Below are positions 44,489 through 53,289 of a stretch of 64,000 nt of DNA, piece after piece (the stretch's first letter is position 1; every line of letters starts with the position of its first letter). The translations under genes were made by a program, and so were the position numbers. The notes under the pieces are model-generated. The model ran no database searches, had not been told where the DNA came from, and saw nothing but the letters and a program-made list of their open reading frames with translations. The stretch is from Allobosea sp. GTDB lineage: Bacteria > Pseudomonadota > Alphaproteobacteria > Rhizobiales > Beijerinckiaceae. The DNA is taken from assembly GCF_017308015.1 (NCBI RefSeq), contig NZ_JAFKFW010000010.1, positions 62,001 through 126,000 on the forward strand, given 5' to 3'.

Positions 44489-45145
44489 TCAGCCGGGCGT
44501 GGAGGGGCCGTTGCGGCCGATGCCGAGCCCCTGGAGATAGATCAGCATGCCGGCTTCCAGCAGCTCGGCGGCGGACATGGGCAGCGGGCGACGTCCGCCA
44601 TCGGCGCGGCCGAACAGGGCGGCGACGCCATGCGACATTGCCCAGACATGCAGGGCCATCATCAGGGCCGGTGGGCGTTTGCCTTGCGGGAGCTGCGCGA
44701 TCAGGGCTTCGGAAGCCTGACGCAGGCCGGCGAAAGCGCGGTCGGCGGAGGCACGCAAATCCGGGCTGGCATCGAGCGGCACGCCGGCCTCGAACATTGC
44801 GGAGTAATAGGCCGGCTCGTCATGGGCGAAGGCGAGATAGGCGCGACCGAGCCGGTGGAAGGCGGTCTCGGGATCGGGCTGGCCCTGATCCCAGGCGCGG
44901 GACAGCGCCGCCTCGAAGGCCTGAAAGCCGCGGGCGGCGACATCGGCCAGGAGGTCGTCGCGGTCGCGGAAATGGCGGTAAGGCGCGGCGGGGCTGACGC
45001 CGGCCATGCGCGCCGCTTCGGCGAAGGTGAAGCCGTTCGGTCCCTTCTCCCCGATCAGTCCGAGCGCAGCCCGAACCAGTTCCTCCTTGAGGTTGCCATG
45101 GTGATAGCCGCGGGGTGTCTCGGGGCGGTCGCGCTTCCAGCTCAT
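44489..45145 (-). CDS. TetR/AcrR-family regulator, WHG-domain type
   Basis: 218 residues. N-terminal helix-turn-helix YHHGNLKEELVRAALGLIGEKG, then FTFAEAARMAGVSPAAPYRHFRDRDDLLADVA; C-terminal ligand-binding domain with HVWAMSHGVAALF, the signature of the TetR WHG branch. Probably represses the DUF2852 gene through the palindrome between them, and perhaps itself. Upstream (44 bases) is ybgC on the same strand. Confidence 0.92.
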   Translation of the reverse strand: MSWKRDRPETPRGYHHGNLKEELVRAALGLIGEKGPNGFTFAEAARMAGVSPAAPYRHFRDRDDLLADVAARGFQAFEAALSRAWDQGQPDPETAFHRLGRAYLAFAHDEPAYYSAMFEAGVPLDASPDLRASADRAFAGLRQASEALIAQLPQGKRPPALMMALHVWAMSHGVAALFGRADGGRRPLPMSAAELLEAGMLIYLQGLGIGRNGPSTPG

Positions 45146-45184
45146 GTAAGGAGCGCTAACATGCGGGCAGGGCCGCGTCGACTG

Positions 45185-45589
45185 TCAGTCCTCCAGCATC
45201 AACCGCTTGCGCAGGCCGTCGGGGATGCGCCGGGCGCGGCCACCGCCGACACAGGCGACCCTGACGGCGGCGGTGATCAGGGCCTCCCCGCCGCGCAGCA
45301 CGCGCTGTTCGAGGTCCATGGTGGCGCCGCGCGCCTCGATGCAAGCGGTCTCGACCGTCAGCAGGTCGTCCATCACGGCGGGCCGCAGGAAGTCGATCGT
45401 CATCTTGCGCACGGCGAAGCCGAGCGCCGTCTCGCCGTCGAAGAGCTCGCGCTGCTCGATGCCGAGCGCGCGGATCAGTTCCGTGCGGCCGCGCTCCATG
45501 AAACGCAGATAGGAGGCGTGGTAGACGACGCCGGAAAAATCGGTGTCCTCGTAGTAGACGCGGACTTCGAGGCGATGGACCCTGCTCAT
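45185..45589 (-). CDS. ybgC: Acyl-CoA thioesterase YbgC (hotdog fold)
   Basis: 134 residues from the ATG at 45589 (GGAG upstream). 4-hydroxybenzoyl-CoA-thioesterase-like hotdog protein: VRVYYEDTDFSGVVYHASYLRFMERGR carries the catalytic Asp of the family. In most proteobacteria this is the first gene of tolQRAB-pal. Here the gap to tolQ is 3.1 kb, filled by TetR, DUF2852, the lipoprotein and a kinase. Confidence 0.94.
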   Translation of the reverse strand: MSRVHRLEVRVYYEDTDFSGVVYHASYLRFMERGRTELIRALGIEQRELFDGETALGFAVRKMTIDFLRPAVMDDLLTVETACIEARGATMDLEQRVLRGGEALITAAVRVACVGGGRARRIPDGLRKRLMLED

Positions 45590-45716
45590 GGCGCTCCGGA
45601 GCGGTATCGAACGGTAGCTGTTGCCATAGACCAACAGATGCAGCTTCGGAAAGGCCGGAACCGTGCCGCCGGAGATGCGTTCCCGATGGCGTGATCACAG
45701 CAAGGGAGAATCTTTC

Positions 45717-46229
45717 ATGGCGCAATCCAGCAAGGCGACCGCGCGGCTGCTCGACAAGGCCGAGGCCGATCTCGTAGCCCGCAGCCGGCGCGGCGCGATC
45801 GGGGCTCTCCCGGATGATGAATTGCGTGATCTCGCGGCCAAGCTGCGCGAGCGCCGTGACAAGGCGCGCGATGGCGCCCGGCGCCAGAGGCGTGAAATGC
45901 GCGGCAAGGCGGAGCCGAAGGGCGCCAGACCTGCAACCGACAACACCGGCACCAAAGCCAAGGCCGATGCGCTGACGGCTGCGCTGAAGCGCGTCGGCGC
46001 CGAGCGCACCCGGCGGGAAGAGAAAGCGAAGCTGCCGAGCCAGCGCAGCCTCGCGCGCAAAGCACTCGCTCTCAGGCAGCGCCAGCGCGCCGCGGAACGG
46101 CCTGCCAGTCGCACGGCGGGCAAAGGCATGCGGGCGGTCGAGAATCCGAAGGGGGCGAAGTCCGGGGCGCTGAACGATGCGGGTGCGCGTCCTGCGCTGA
46201 TGCGCTCGAAGGTCGCGCGTCAATCCTAA
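45717..46229 (+). CDS. Basic Arg/Lys/Ala-rich protein, unknown function
   Basis: 170 residues from the ATG at 45717 (GGGAGAA upstream). Very rich in Arg, Lys and Ala, with predicted long helices (AEADLVARSRRGAIGALP, DDELRDLAAKLRERRDKARD) and a low-complexity basic tail. No recognised domain. High charge suggests nucleic-acid or cell-wall binding, but this is a guess. Divergent from ybgC, convergent with the DUF3828 gene. Confidence 0.72.
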   Translation: MAQSSKATARLLDKAEADLVARSRRGAIGALPDDELRDLAAKLRERRDKARDGARRQRREMRGKAEPKGARPATDNTGTKAKADALTAALKRVGAERTRREEKAKLPSQRSLARKALALRQRQRAAERPASRTAGKGMRAVENPKGAKSGALNDAGARPALMRSKVARQS

Positions 46230-46253
46230 TGCAACACACAGTCCTGCGGGCGC

Positions 46254-46781
46254 TCAGCGCTTGCAGGGCTTGTCCATGAAGGAGCCGCAGTCATAGGGCT
46301 GCGACAGGGCGTCCCGGATCGAATAAGCCTTGCCTTCGAAGCTGTTGACGATGTCGTCGATGCGCCAGCCGCCACTTTCCCGCAGCATCCTGAACTCGAC
46401 GACGACCGGTTTACCGAAGCTGCGGAAGTTCGCCAGTACCGTCGCCTTGCCAGCCGCGGCGGGGAGCGTATCGAGGTTCAGCTTCTTCACCTCGCCGTCC
46501 TGACCGTTGATGAAGGGATCGGCGTCGACATGCCCCGTCTCGCCGGCCTCGTCCTGATAAAGGTCGTCGCGGGCAAAGAGAGCGGCCAGGCTCCTGCTCA
46601 TCAGCTTGTCGCGATGCGGCGGGCGCCAGGGTGGCTCGCCGCGGCCGGCAAGCGTCCTCATCGTGATGGCATAGGCCTCCTTAACGGGGCCTGCAGGGAC
46701 ACTGTCGTCGGCGAGGCCGGTGCCGGCTGCCATCAGGCCGAAGGCCACAACACTTGATAAAATCATGCGACTTGCCGGCAT
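46254..46781 (-). CDS. DUF3828-like secreted protein
   Basis: 175 residues from the ATG at 46781 (GGAG seven bases upstream). Signal peptide MILSSVVAFGLMAAGTGLA. The mature part (MSRSLAALFARDDL, DPFINGQDGEV, VVVEFRMLRESGGWRIDDI near the end) fits the DUF3828 pattern of a small cystatin-like beta domain. Two Cys near the C-terminus (YDCGSFMDKPC) may form a disulfide. Periplasmic, function unknown. 81 bases downstream of ruvB. Confidence 0.82.
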   Translation of the reverse strand: MPASRMILSSVVAFGLMAAGTGLADDSVPAGPVKEAYAITMRTLAGRGEPPWRPPHRDKLMSRSLAALFARDDLYQDEAGETGHVDADPFINGQDGEVKKLNLDTLPAAAGKATVLANFRSFGKPVVVEFRMLRESGGWRIDDIVNSFEGKAYSIRDALSQPYDCGSFMDKPCKR

Positions 46782-46862
46782 GGGCGAACTCCAGGGCGAT
46801 ACCCGACCGATGAAGCGCGGTGGGCAGGCGCGCATCCTTCATATGCGGGACGGCTTGCCGCG

Positions 46863-47915
46863 CTATTCGCCGTCCTCCCCATCTCCGAACAGCCCGAACT
46901 GCCCGCTCTCCCGCGACGGCTCGGGCATGCCGAGGTGGCGGAAGGCGTGGGGCGTGAGAAGGCGTCCGCGCGGGGTGCGCTGGATGAAGCCCTGCTGGAG
47001 CAGGAAGGGCTCGATGATCTCCTCGATCGCGTCGCGCGGCTCGGAGAGCGATGCGGCGATGGTCTCGATCCCGACCGGGCCGCCGCCGAAATTGACCGCG
47101 ACGGTGGTGAGGTAGCGTCGGTCCATCTGGTCGAGGCCGATGGCATCGACGTCGAGCAGGGAGAGCGCCTTGTCGGCGACCTTGCGGGTGACGATCGGAT
47201 CGCCGTCGACGATGGCGAAGTCGCGCACGCGGCGCAGCAGGCGCCCGGCGATGCGCGGCGTTCCGCGCGAGCGCCTGGCGATCTCGTTGGCGCCGTCGTC
47301 GGACATCGGCACGCCGAGCACGCGCGCGCCACGTGCGACGATGCCCTGCAATTCCTCGACCGTGTAGAACTGCAGGCGGACGGGGATGCCGAAGCGATCA
47401 CGCAGCGGCGTGGTCAGGAGGCCGGCACGGGTGGTGGCGCCGACGAGCGTGAACTTGGGCAGGTCGATCTTGACCGAGCGGGCGGCCGGGCCTTCGCCGA
47501 TGATCAGGTCGAGCTGGTAGTCCTCCATCGCGGGATAGAGGATTTCCTCGACCGCCGGATTAAGGCGGTGGATCTCGTCGATGAAGAGCACGTCGCGTTC
47601 TTCGAGATTGGTGAGCTGGGCGGCGAGATCACCGGCTTTCGCGATGACCGGGCCGGAGGTCGAGCGGAAATTGACGCCGAGTTCGCGTGCCACGATCTGC
47701 GCGAGCGTCGTCTTGCCGAGACCGGGCGGGCCGACGAAGAGGACATGGTCGAGCGCGTCGCCTCGGCTTTTGGCAGCGTTGATGAAGACCTGGAGATTGG
47801 CGCGCGCCGCCGCCTGCCCGGTGAAATCGGCGAGCGAGAGCGGCCGCAGCGAGGTTTCGCTGTCGTCGTCGCGCTTGTCGGCCGTCATCAGGCCGGAGCG
47901 TTTGGGTTCGCTCAC
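46863..47915 (-). CDS. ruvB: Holliday junction helicase RuvB
   Basis: 350 residues. AAA+ motor that drives branch migration on RuvA-bound junctions. [22 protein letters not shown], Walker A GPPGLGKT, Walker [19 protein letters not shown], sensor [10 protein letters not shown], and the winged-helix end RTPRGRLLT. Start overlaps the GNAT gene stop by four bases. Downstream is the DUF3828 gene. Confidence 0.97.
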   Translation of the reverse strand: MSEPKRSGLMTADKRDDDSETSLRPLSLADFTGQAAARANLQVFINAAKSRGDALDHVLFVGPPGLGKTTLAQIVARELGVNFRSTSGPVIAKAGDLAAQLTNLEERDVLFIDEIHRLNPAVEEILYPAMEDYQLDLIIGEGPAARSVKIDLPKFTLVGATTRAGLLTTPLRDRFGIPVRLQFYTVEELQGIVARGARVLGVPMSDDGANEIARRSRGTPRIAGRLLRRVRDFAIVDGDPIVTRKVADKALSLLDVDAIGLDQMDRRYLTTVAVNFGGGPVGIETIAASLSEPRDAIEEIIEPFLLQQGFIQRTPRGRLLTPHAFRHLGMPEPSRESGQFGLFGDGEDGE

Positions 47916-48403
47916 AGCGCGATCTCCAGCTCGATGGCGTCGTGGATCGGAATGTCCTTGTACCCTGTCTTGATGATGCCCGGCACGACCGAGCGATAGG
48001 CATCGATGGCCTCGAGATAAAGCCCCGAAAGGCGAAAGCCGCAGCGCTGGTAGAAGGTCATGCCGGGCATGTTGTCGTTGGTCAGCATCGCCTTGAGCTT
48101 CGTCGCGCCTGCCGCCCGGGCGGTGTTCATCACGGCATCGAGCATCCGGACCGCGACGCCTTCGCCGGGCTTCAGCGAATGGAGTGCGCAGAGATAGGCA
48201 ATGTCGCCCCGGAGCGTCCAGCTCGCGAGCGCGGCGGTGGCTCCGGACGGTTCGTAGAGGCCAAGCGCGTCGATTTCAGCGATGTCGTAGACGTGAAGGT
48301 CGATCATCATGCTGTGCGAGCCCCAGTTCGCCAGCATGATGCGGCAGAGCTCGGTCTTGTCGGTGACGATGCGCAGTTCAAGCTCGTCGGGCGGCTCGCT
48401 CAC
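47912..48403 (-). CDS. GNAT-family N-acetyltransferase between ruvA and ruvB
   Basis: 163 residues. N-acetyltransferase fold: [38 protein letters not shown] (acetyl-CoA loop, degenerate relative to RxxGxG/A), and [17 protein letters not shown] with the tyrosine typical of the last strands. Substrate unknown. It shares four-base overlaps with ruvA upstream and ruvB downstream, so it is translationally coupled into the ruvCAB operon, an unusual place. A housekeeping link to RuvB cannot be inferred from this alone. Confidence 0.85.
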   Translation of the reverse strand: MSEPPDELELRIVTDKTELCRIMLANWGSHSMMIDLHVYDIAEIDALGLYEPSGATAALASWTLRGDIAYLCALHSLKPGEGVAVRMLDAVMNTARAAGATKLKAMLTNDNMPGMTFYQRCGFRLSGLYLEAIDAYRSVVPGIIKTGYKDIPIHDAIELEIAL

Positions 48404-49017
48404 TTCGCCAGTTCCTTCAAGCCCAGCCTGATGAGCTGGGCTGTGCCGGCACCATCGCCGGCGGCCTTGGAGGCAGCCGCTACCGCGGCCACGGCCTGCG
48501 CCTGAGGATAGCCGAGATTGGCGAGCGCGGACACGGCGTCGGCGATCGGCTGCGGCAGTTTCCTGTCTTCGAGGGCGCCCGAGAGCTGCACGACGCCCGG
48601 GTCGATATGGCCGAAGGCCGGGGCCTTGTCCTTGAGCTCCGCGCAGAGGCGCTGCGCCAGCTTGGGGCCGACTCCGGGCGAGCGCGCGATCGCGGCCTTG
48701 TCGTTGGTGGCGATGGCGGTAGCGAGGCTGCCTGGATCGAGCGTCGAAAGGATCGCGAGAGCGACCTTTGCGCCGACGCCCTGCACCACCTGCATCAGGC
48801 GGAACCAGTCACGCTCGACATCCGACAGGAAGCCGTAGAGGCGGATCGCATCCTCGCGGACATGGGTCTCGATCGACAGCGCCGCCGCCTCGCCGGGCTT
48901 CGGCAGCCGCTGGAGCGTGCGCGCCGAGCATTGCACGACATAGCCGACGCCCTGCACGTCGATGATGACGTGGTCCTCGCCATAGGAATCGATCAGGCCC
49001 TTGAGCTTGCCGATCAT
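48400..49017 (-). CDS. ruvA: Holliday junction protein RuvA
   Basis: 205 residues. [21 protein letters not shown] (OB fold), GVGYVVQC, then two helix-hairpin-helix parts ([18 protein letters not shown] and [19 protein letters not shown]), and domain III that binds RuvB. Full length. 25 bases from ruvC, 4-base overlap with the GNAT gene. Confidence 0.97.
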   Translation of the reverse strand: MIGKLKGLIDSYGEDHVIIDVQGVGYVVQCSARTLQRLPKPGEAAALSIETHVREDAIRLYGFLSDVERDWFRLMQVVQGVGAKVALAILSTLDPGSLATAIATNDKAAIARSPGVGPKLAQRLCAELKDKAPAFGHIDPGVVQLSGALEDRKLPQPIADAVSALANLGYPQAQAVAAVAAASKAAGDGAGTAQLIRLGLKELAK

Positions 49018-49042
49018 CGTCTGGTTCCCCCGGCCGTCTTCA

Positions 49043-49558
49043 TCAACCCGCCGCGCGCATCTGCGCGACCAGAGCCTTCATGCCGCGATGCTGGGCATGG
49101 CAGATCGCGACGGCGAGCGCGTCCGCAGCGTCGGCAGAACTCGTCTCGGCCTTGGGCAGGAGGACCCGGATCATCGCCTGGATCTGTTTCTTGTCGGCAT
49201 GGCCGACGCCGACCACGGTCTTCTTGACGAGGTTGGCGGCGTACTCCGCGACATCGAGCCCGGCGAGCGCCGGCACGACCAGCGCGATGCCGCGGGCCTG
49301 GCCGAGCTTCAGCGCCGATTGCGGGTCGCGGTTGATGAAGGTCTCCTCGACGGCGGCCTCATGCGGGCGATGCGCCGCAAGGACCTTGTTCAGGCCTTCA
49401 TGCAGTTGCCGCAGGCGCTGGCCGAGCGGCAGCGCGCCATCGCTCTCGACGCAGCCGCAGGCGACGAAGGAGAGCTTGCTCCCTTCCGAGAGCACGATGC
49501 CCCAGCCGGTTTTGCGGAGGCCGGGGTCGATGCCGAGGATGCGAATCGGGGGTGCCAT
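49043..49558 (-). CDS. ruvC: Holliday junction endonuclease RuvC
   Basis: 171 residues. RNase H-like resolvase: [15 protein letters not shown] carries the first catalytic Asp, [21 protein letters not shown] the Glu, and [17 protein letters not shown] the last acidic residues. First gene of the ruvC-ruvA-GNAT-ruvB operon. Follows a 160-base gap from the divergent TSUP gene. Confidence 0.97.
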   Translation of the reverse strand: MAPPIRILGIDPGLRKTGWGIVLSEGSKLSFVACGCVESDGALPLGQRLRQLHEGLNKVLAAHRPHEAAVEETFINRDPQSALKLGQARGIALVVPALAGLDVAEYAANLVKKTVVGVGHADKKQIQAMIRVLLPKAETSSADAADALAVAICHAQHRGMKALVAQMRAAG

Positions 49559-49721
49559 GACGAGCCCAACCTAACGGATGTTTCGGATTTGTCCCGCGCC
49601 GAGACGAGCCTCGGCGGGCGGCGGGATGAATTCCGCTGATCCATGACATCAAAAAGCAAAGTTGTTCTTGCCGCGGGCCCGCGGGCATGGTTGGCCTCGC
49701 TTTTGTCCTTGTACTGGCTTC

Positions 49722-50501
49722 ATGTCCTCGACCCTGTCTTCCTTCATGCCGGGCCTCAACGCTGACGGCATCGCCGTCCTGCTGGCCGCAACATTGTTCG
49801 GTGGCCTGGTCCGTGGCTTTACCGGCTTCGGCTTCGCCATGGTGTTCATGCCGCTGGCCTCGGTCATCCTCGGGCCGGTCGCGGCGCTCGGCCTGATCTG
49901 GTTCATCGACCTGCCCTTCGCGCTGCCGATCGCGGCGCGCAGCGCCAAGACGGCGGAATGGCGCGAAATCCTGCCGCTGCTGCTGACCGCGACGCTCGCC
50001 CTGCCTGCCGGAATCTGGCTGCTGATCTGGCTCGATCGCGAGACGATGCGCTGGGTGCTGGCCCTGCTCGTGCTCTTTGCCGTGGCGTTGATGGCGTCCG
50101 GCTGGCGCTACCACGGGCGTCCGACGGTGCCGCTCTCGCTCGGCGTCGGTGCGCTGTCGGGACTGTTCAACGGCATGGCTTCGATCGGCGGCATGCCGCT
50201 CGCGGTATTCTGGCTCGGCGCCCAGCGCAACGACCGGCACAAGACGCGGGCCAATATGCAGGCCTTCTTCGGCGTCTCGACGCTGATCAGCGGCATGGTG
50301 CTGTGGTGGAAGGGAATTCTCACCGTTGGAGCGTTGCTGATGGCGGTGCCGCTCTTCGCGATCTACGGCGTAGGCCTCTGGGCCGGGACGCATGGCTTTC
50401 GACTGGCGTCGGAGGATACGTTCCGGCGTGGAGCCTATCTGGTGATCTTCCTGAGCGCGCTGATCAGCCTGCCGCTCTGGGACGTGGTGATCGGGCGGTA
50501 G
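49722..50501 (+). CDS. TSUP-family permease (second copy)
   Basis: 259 residues from the ATG at 49722; no strong binding site, other starts possible. Eight helices with the TSUP inverted-repeat motifs: LFGGLVRGFTGFGFAMVFMP in the first half and LGVGALSGLFNGMASIGGMP in the second. Transports an unknown organic or sulfur anion. Different from the TSUP gene at 8.9-9.6 kb. Lone + strand gene inserted between ruvC and yebC. Confidence 0.9.
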   Translation: MSSTLSSFMPGLNADGIAVLLAATLFGGLVRGFTGFGFAMVFMPLASVILGPVAALGLIWFIDLPFALPIAARSAKTAEWREILPLLLTATLALPAGIWLLIWLDRETMRWVLALLVLFAVALMASGWRYHGRPTVPLSLGVGALSGLFNGMASIGGMPLAVFWLGAQRNDRHKTRANMQAFFGVSTLISGMVLWWKGILTVGALLMAVPLFAIYGVGLWAGTHGFRLASEDTFRRGAYLVIFLSALISLPLWDVVIGR

Positions 50502-50520
50502 CGTAAGGCTCCTGTCGCCA

Positions 50521-50541
50521 CGCTCGCCCTTGTGGCGAGCG
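50521..50541 (+). other. Hairpin after the TSUP gene
   Basis: CGCTCGCC (50521-50528) with GGCGAGCG (50534-50541), 5-base loop, no T-run. Perhaps an mRNA end or weak terminator. Confidence 0.4.
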
Positions 50542-50582
50542 CCCATGTTCTTGAACACGACTTTCGACCCGCGAAGTCGTGG

Positions 50583-50608
50583 ATGGTCGAGACAAGCCCG
50601 ACCATGAC
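50583..50608. repeat. Dispersed short palindromic repeat, copy 2
   Basis: ATGGTCG (50583-50589) with CGACCAT (50599-50605) forms a hairpin; on the - strand the sequence reads GTCATGGTCGGGCTTGTC, near-identical to 7021-7044. Intergenic. Confidence 0.5.
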
Positions 50609-50629
50609 ATGGGACGCGGTGGCGCTGCC

Positions 50630-51376
50630 TCAGGCGCTGAGCTTCGCCATGATGTCGTCGGCGATCTCGAAATTGGCGAAGACGTTCTGGACGTCGTCGT
50701 CGTTGTCGAGGGCCTCCATCAACCGCATCATCGAACCGGCCTTCTCCTCGTCGAGCGGGGCGGTCGTGGTCGGACGCCAAACGGGCTTCGCCGAGGCCGG
50801 GGCGCCGAGCGAGGCTTCGAGCGCCTTGGAGACCTCGTTCAGCGCGTCGAATGCGCAGAGGATGGTGTGGCCGTTCTCGTCCGAAATCACGTCGTCGGCA
50901 CCGGCTTCGATCGCGGCTTCCATCAGCTTGTCGGCATCGCCCGCCTCAGGCGGATAGCTGATCTCGCCGACACGGTTGAACATGAAGGAGACGGAGTTGC
51001 TTTCGCCCAGCGCGCCGCCGGCCTTGGTGAAGTAGGAGCGCACGGCGGAGGCGGTGCGGTTGCGATTGTCGGTCAGCGCCTCGACGATGACGGCGGCGCC
51101 GCCCGGGCCATAACCCTCGTAGCGGACCTCGTCGTAGTTCTCGCCTTCGCCGCCGGCCGCCTTGTTGATGGCGCGCTGGATGTTGTCCTTCGGCATGTTC
51201 TCGGCACGCGCGGCGAGCACAGCCATGCGCAGGCGCGGGTTCATGTTGATGTCGGGCATGCCCATCTTGGCGGCGACTGTGATTTCGCGGGCCAGTTTCG
51301 AGAACAGCTTGGAGCGCACCGCGTCCTGCTTGCCCTTGCGGTGCATGATGTTCTTGAACTGGGAATGGCCGGCCAT
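50630..51376 (-). CDS. yebC: YebC/PmpR-family regulator
   Basis: 248 residues. Starts [20 protein letters not shown], with [19 protein letters not shown], the hallmark of YebC. Known as a transcriptional regulator and, more recently, a translation factor for proline-rich peptides; I do not choose between them. Often sits next to ruvC in proteobacteria; here the TSUP gene intervenes on the opposite strand. Convergent with TSUP. Confidence 0.96.
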   Translation of the reverse strand: MAGHSQFKNIMHRKGKQDAVRSKLFSKLAREITVAAKMGMPDINMNPRLRMAVLAARAENMPKDNIQRAINKAAGGEGENYDEVRYEGYGPGGAAVIVEALTDNRNRTASAVRSYFTKAGGALGESNSVSFMFNRVGEISYPPEAGDADKLMEAAIEAGADDVISDENGHTILCAFDALNEVSKALEASLGAPASAKPVWRPTTTAPLDEEKAGSMMRLMEALDNDDDVQNVFANFEIADDIMAKLSA

Positions 51377-51482
51377 GGGGACTCGTTACCTTCTTACGAG
51401 GGTTGCGGCGAAACATGCTGGAAGCCGGGCCTTATAGGCGCCGCCGCCCGCTTCCTGCAAGACGGGGGAGGGCAGGCTTCCG

Positions 51483-52307
51483 TCAGGACACCCAGGCCGT
51501 CGGGACCGCTTCGCTGAGATGCGGGCCGATCCGTACGGCCCAGACCGCCCTGGCCAGACCAGTGGAGTCGTCGATATCGACCGCGACGCCCGACAGCGTG
51601 CCTTCGCCGGTTGCCGGTTCCAGCCTTGCGCCCGGCACCTTCTGCAGGAAGCGGCGTATCGGCTCGTCCTTCTGCATGCCGAGGACGGAATCGTAGTCGC
51701 CGCACATGCCGGCATCGGATTGATAGGCCGTGCCGGCCGGCAGGATGCGGGTGTCCGAAGTCGGCGCATGGGTATGCGTGCCGACGACGAGGCTGGCGCG
51801 CCCATCGAGGAAATAGCCCATGGCCTGCTTCTCGCTGGTCGCTTCGGCATGGACATCGACGATGACGGCATCCGCCACTTCGCCGAGGGGGCAGGCGGAG
51901 AGTTCGCGCTCGACCGCCGCGAAGGGGTCGTCGAGCGCGTCCATGAACAGCCGCCCCATGACGTTGACGACGAGGACGCGGGCGCCGTTGCGGGCCTCGA
52001 TCACGGTCGCGCCCCGGCCGGGCGTTCCGGGCGGATAATTGGCCGGGCGGATCAGTCGATCCTGCCGGGCGATGAAGACGAGCGCCTCGCGCTGGTCCCA
52101 GGAATGGTTGCCCAGCGTGACGACATCGGCGCCTGCCGCGAGAATCTCGTCGCAGATCGCCTCGGTGATGCCGAAGCCGCCGGCGGAGTTCTCGCCGTTG
52201 ATGACGACGCAGTCGAGTTTCCAGGCCTCGCGCAGGGCGGGCAGCCGCTCCTGAACCGCAATCCGGCCGGGGCGGCCGACGATGTCACCGAGGAAGAGAA
52301 GACGCAT
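51483..52307 (-). CDS. YmdB-family metallophosphoesterase
   Basis: 274 residues. Begins MRLLFLGDIVGRPGRIAVQE, with NGENSAGGFGI, GNHSWDQREAL and the DVHAEATSEK motifs of the TIGR00282/YmdB calcineurin-like phosphodiesterases (cyclic nucleotide or RNA end substrates). All metal ligands visible. Reads toward yebC; 106 bases between them. Confidence 0.94.
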   Translation of the reverse strand: MRLLFLGDIVGRPGRIAVQERLPALREAWKLDCVVINGENSAGGFGITEAICDEILAAGADVVTLGNHSWDQREALVFIARQDRLIRPANYPPGTPGRGATVIEARNGARVLVVNVMGRLFMDALDDPFAAVERELSACPLGEVADAVIVDVHAEATSEKQAMGYFLDGRASLVVGTHTHAPTSDTRILPAGTAYQSDAGMCGDYDSVLGMQKDEPIRRFLQKVPGARLEPATGEGTLSGVAVDIDDSTGLARAVWAVRIGPHLSEAVPTAWVS

Positions 52308-52362
52308 GAAACAGACTCGAAAACCGTGAAGGCTTTCTCCCTCGCTCGAAGGCGCGCGGGAA

Positions 52363-52947
52363 TCAACCGCAACGAATGGCTTCGTGCTCGGTCACGATCC
52401 AGTCGAGGCGCCGGTCATGCGGCTCGTCCGGCACCGCCCCGATCTCCTGTGCAGCATAGCCGATGCCGATGCTGACGGTCGGGCCGGGTTCGCCGAGAGC
52501 GCGGTCGTAATAGCCCTTGCCGTAGCCGATGCGGTAGCCGCGCCGGTCGAAGGCGGCGAGCGGTACGAGCAGGATAGCGGGATTCAGTTCCGGCTGATCG
52601 GGCGCGGGAACCAGCGTGCCGAAGCCGCCGGGCACGATCGGCTCATAGGGCGCCCAGCGCCGGAAGATCATGCGCTTCTCGACGATCGCCGGCAGGCAGA
52701 GCGGCAGGCCGCGCTCATGCAGGGTTTCGAGGATGGGGCGGGGATCGGCTTCCGAGCGCATCGGCCAATAGGCCGAGACCGGGCCGGCGCTGCCTTTCCA
52801 GACGGGCAGGGCAAGCGTGCGCGCGGCGATCTCGGCGTCCCATTCCAGCCTGTTGTCGAGGTCGAGCGCGTCGCGACGGGCCAGCGCCTCCGCGCGCAGG
52901 GCCGCCTTGAGCGGGGAGGGCGGAGCGTGCGTGCCGGACGTCGTCAT
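52363..52947 (-). CDS. fau: 5-formyltetrahydrofolate cyclo-ligase
   Basis: 194 residues from the ATG at 52947. Converts 5-formyl-THF to 5,10-methenyl-THF with ATP. AALRAEALARRDAL, then VPLAAFDRRGYRIGYGKGYYDR, the substrate/ATP-binding loop of the family, and SIGIGYAAQE near the end. Also named ygfA. Just upstream is the 6S RNA candidate, the usual order. Upstream ATG codons overlap that RNA and are unlikely starts. Confidence 0.94.
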   Translation of the reverse strand: MTTSGTHAPPSPLKAALRAEALARRDALDLDNRLEWDAEIAARTLALPVWKGSAGPVSAYWPMRSEADPRPILETLHERGLPLCLPAIVEKRMIFRRWAPYEPIVPGGFGTLVPAPDQPELNPAILLVPLAAFDRRGYRIGYGKGYYDRALGEPGPTVSIGIGYAAQEIGAVPDEPHDRRLDWIVTEHEAIRCG

Positions 52948-52982
52948 AAGGGCTGCGGAGCCACCTCGGCCGTGGAGTTTTG

Positions 52983-53115
52983 AATCCCGGGACACCTACT
53001 AAAGTAGGTGGGCGCCGTGTGTCCGGCTCCGATGGAACCGGTCAGGGACAGCTCCCTAGGGAGTCGTATGGGCCCGGGGAATGCTGTCTCTCACGCACCA
53101 GGCAGCCCCGCTTCG
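52983..53115 (-). ncRNA. ssrS: Candidate 6S RNA
   Basis: On the - strand, directly upstream of fau, where 6S RNA lies in alphaproteobacteria. The region folds well: GACAG (near 53087) pairs with CTGTC (near 53048) enclosing CTCCC-TA-GGGAG; CCGGTTCC-ATC-GGAGCCGG forms an 8-bp hairpin on the 3' side; a closing stem can be drawn from GGTGC and GCGCC; and CACCTAC-TTT-AGTAGGTG (52994-53010 region) ends the structure. A -10 like TACATT (53118-53123) would start transcription near 53112. I recall the CACCTAC...GTAGGTG end from related 6S sequences. Ends are estimates. Confidence 0.6.
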
Positions 53116-53289
53116 CCAATGTAAGGAAGCCGCCGGCAAAGCGCCAGAGGTCTTTGCGGGGCCGATGCGAATTCCTCGGCCGCAGGCGCGCCCGGTGTTC
53201 AGACCGGCCATGTACCCGTTCATATTTTGGCCGTGGTGCGCTGATGGTATAGAGACAGCGCGCGACATGTACGGAAACCGGTTTCAGCG

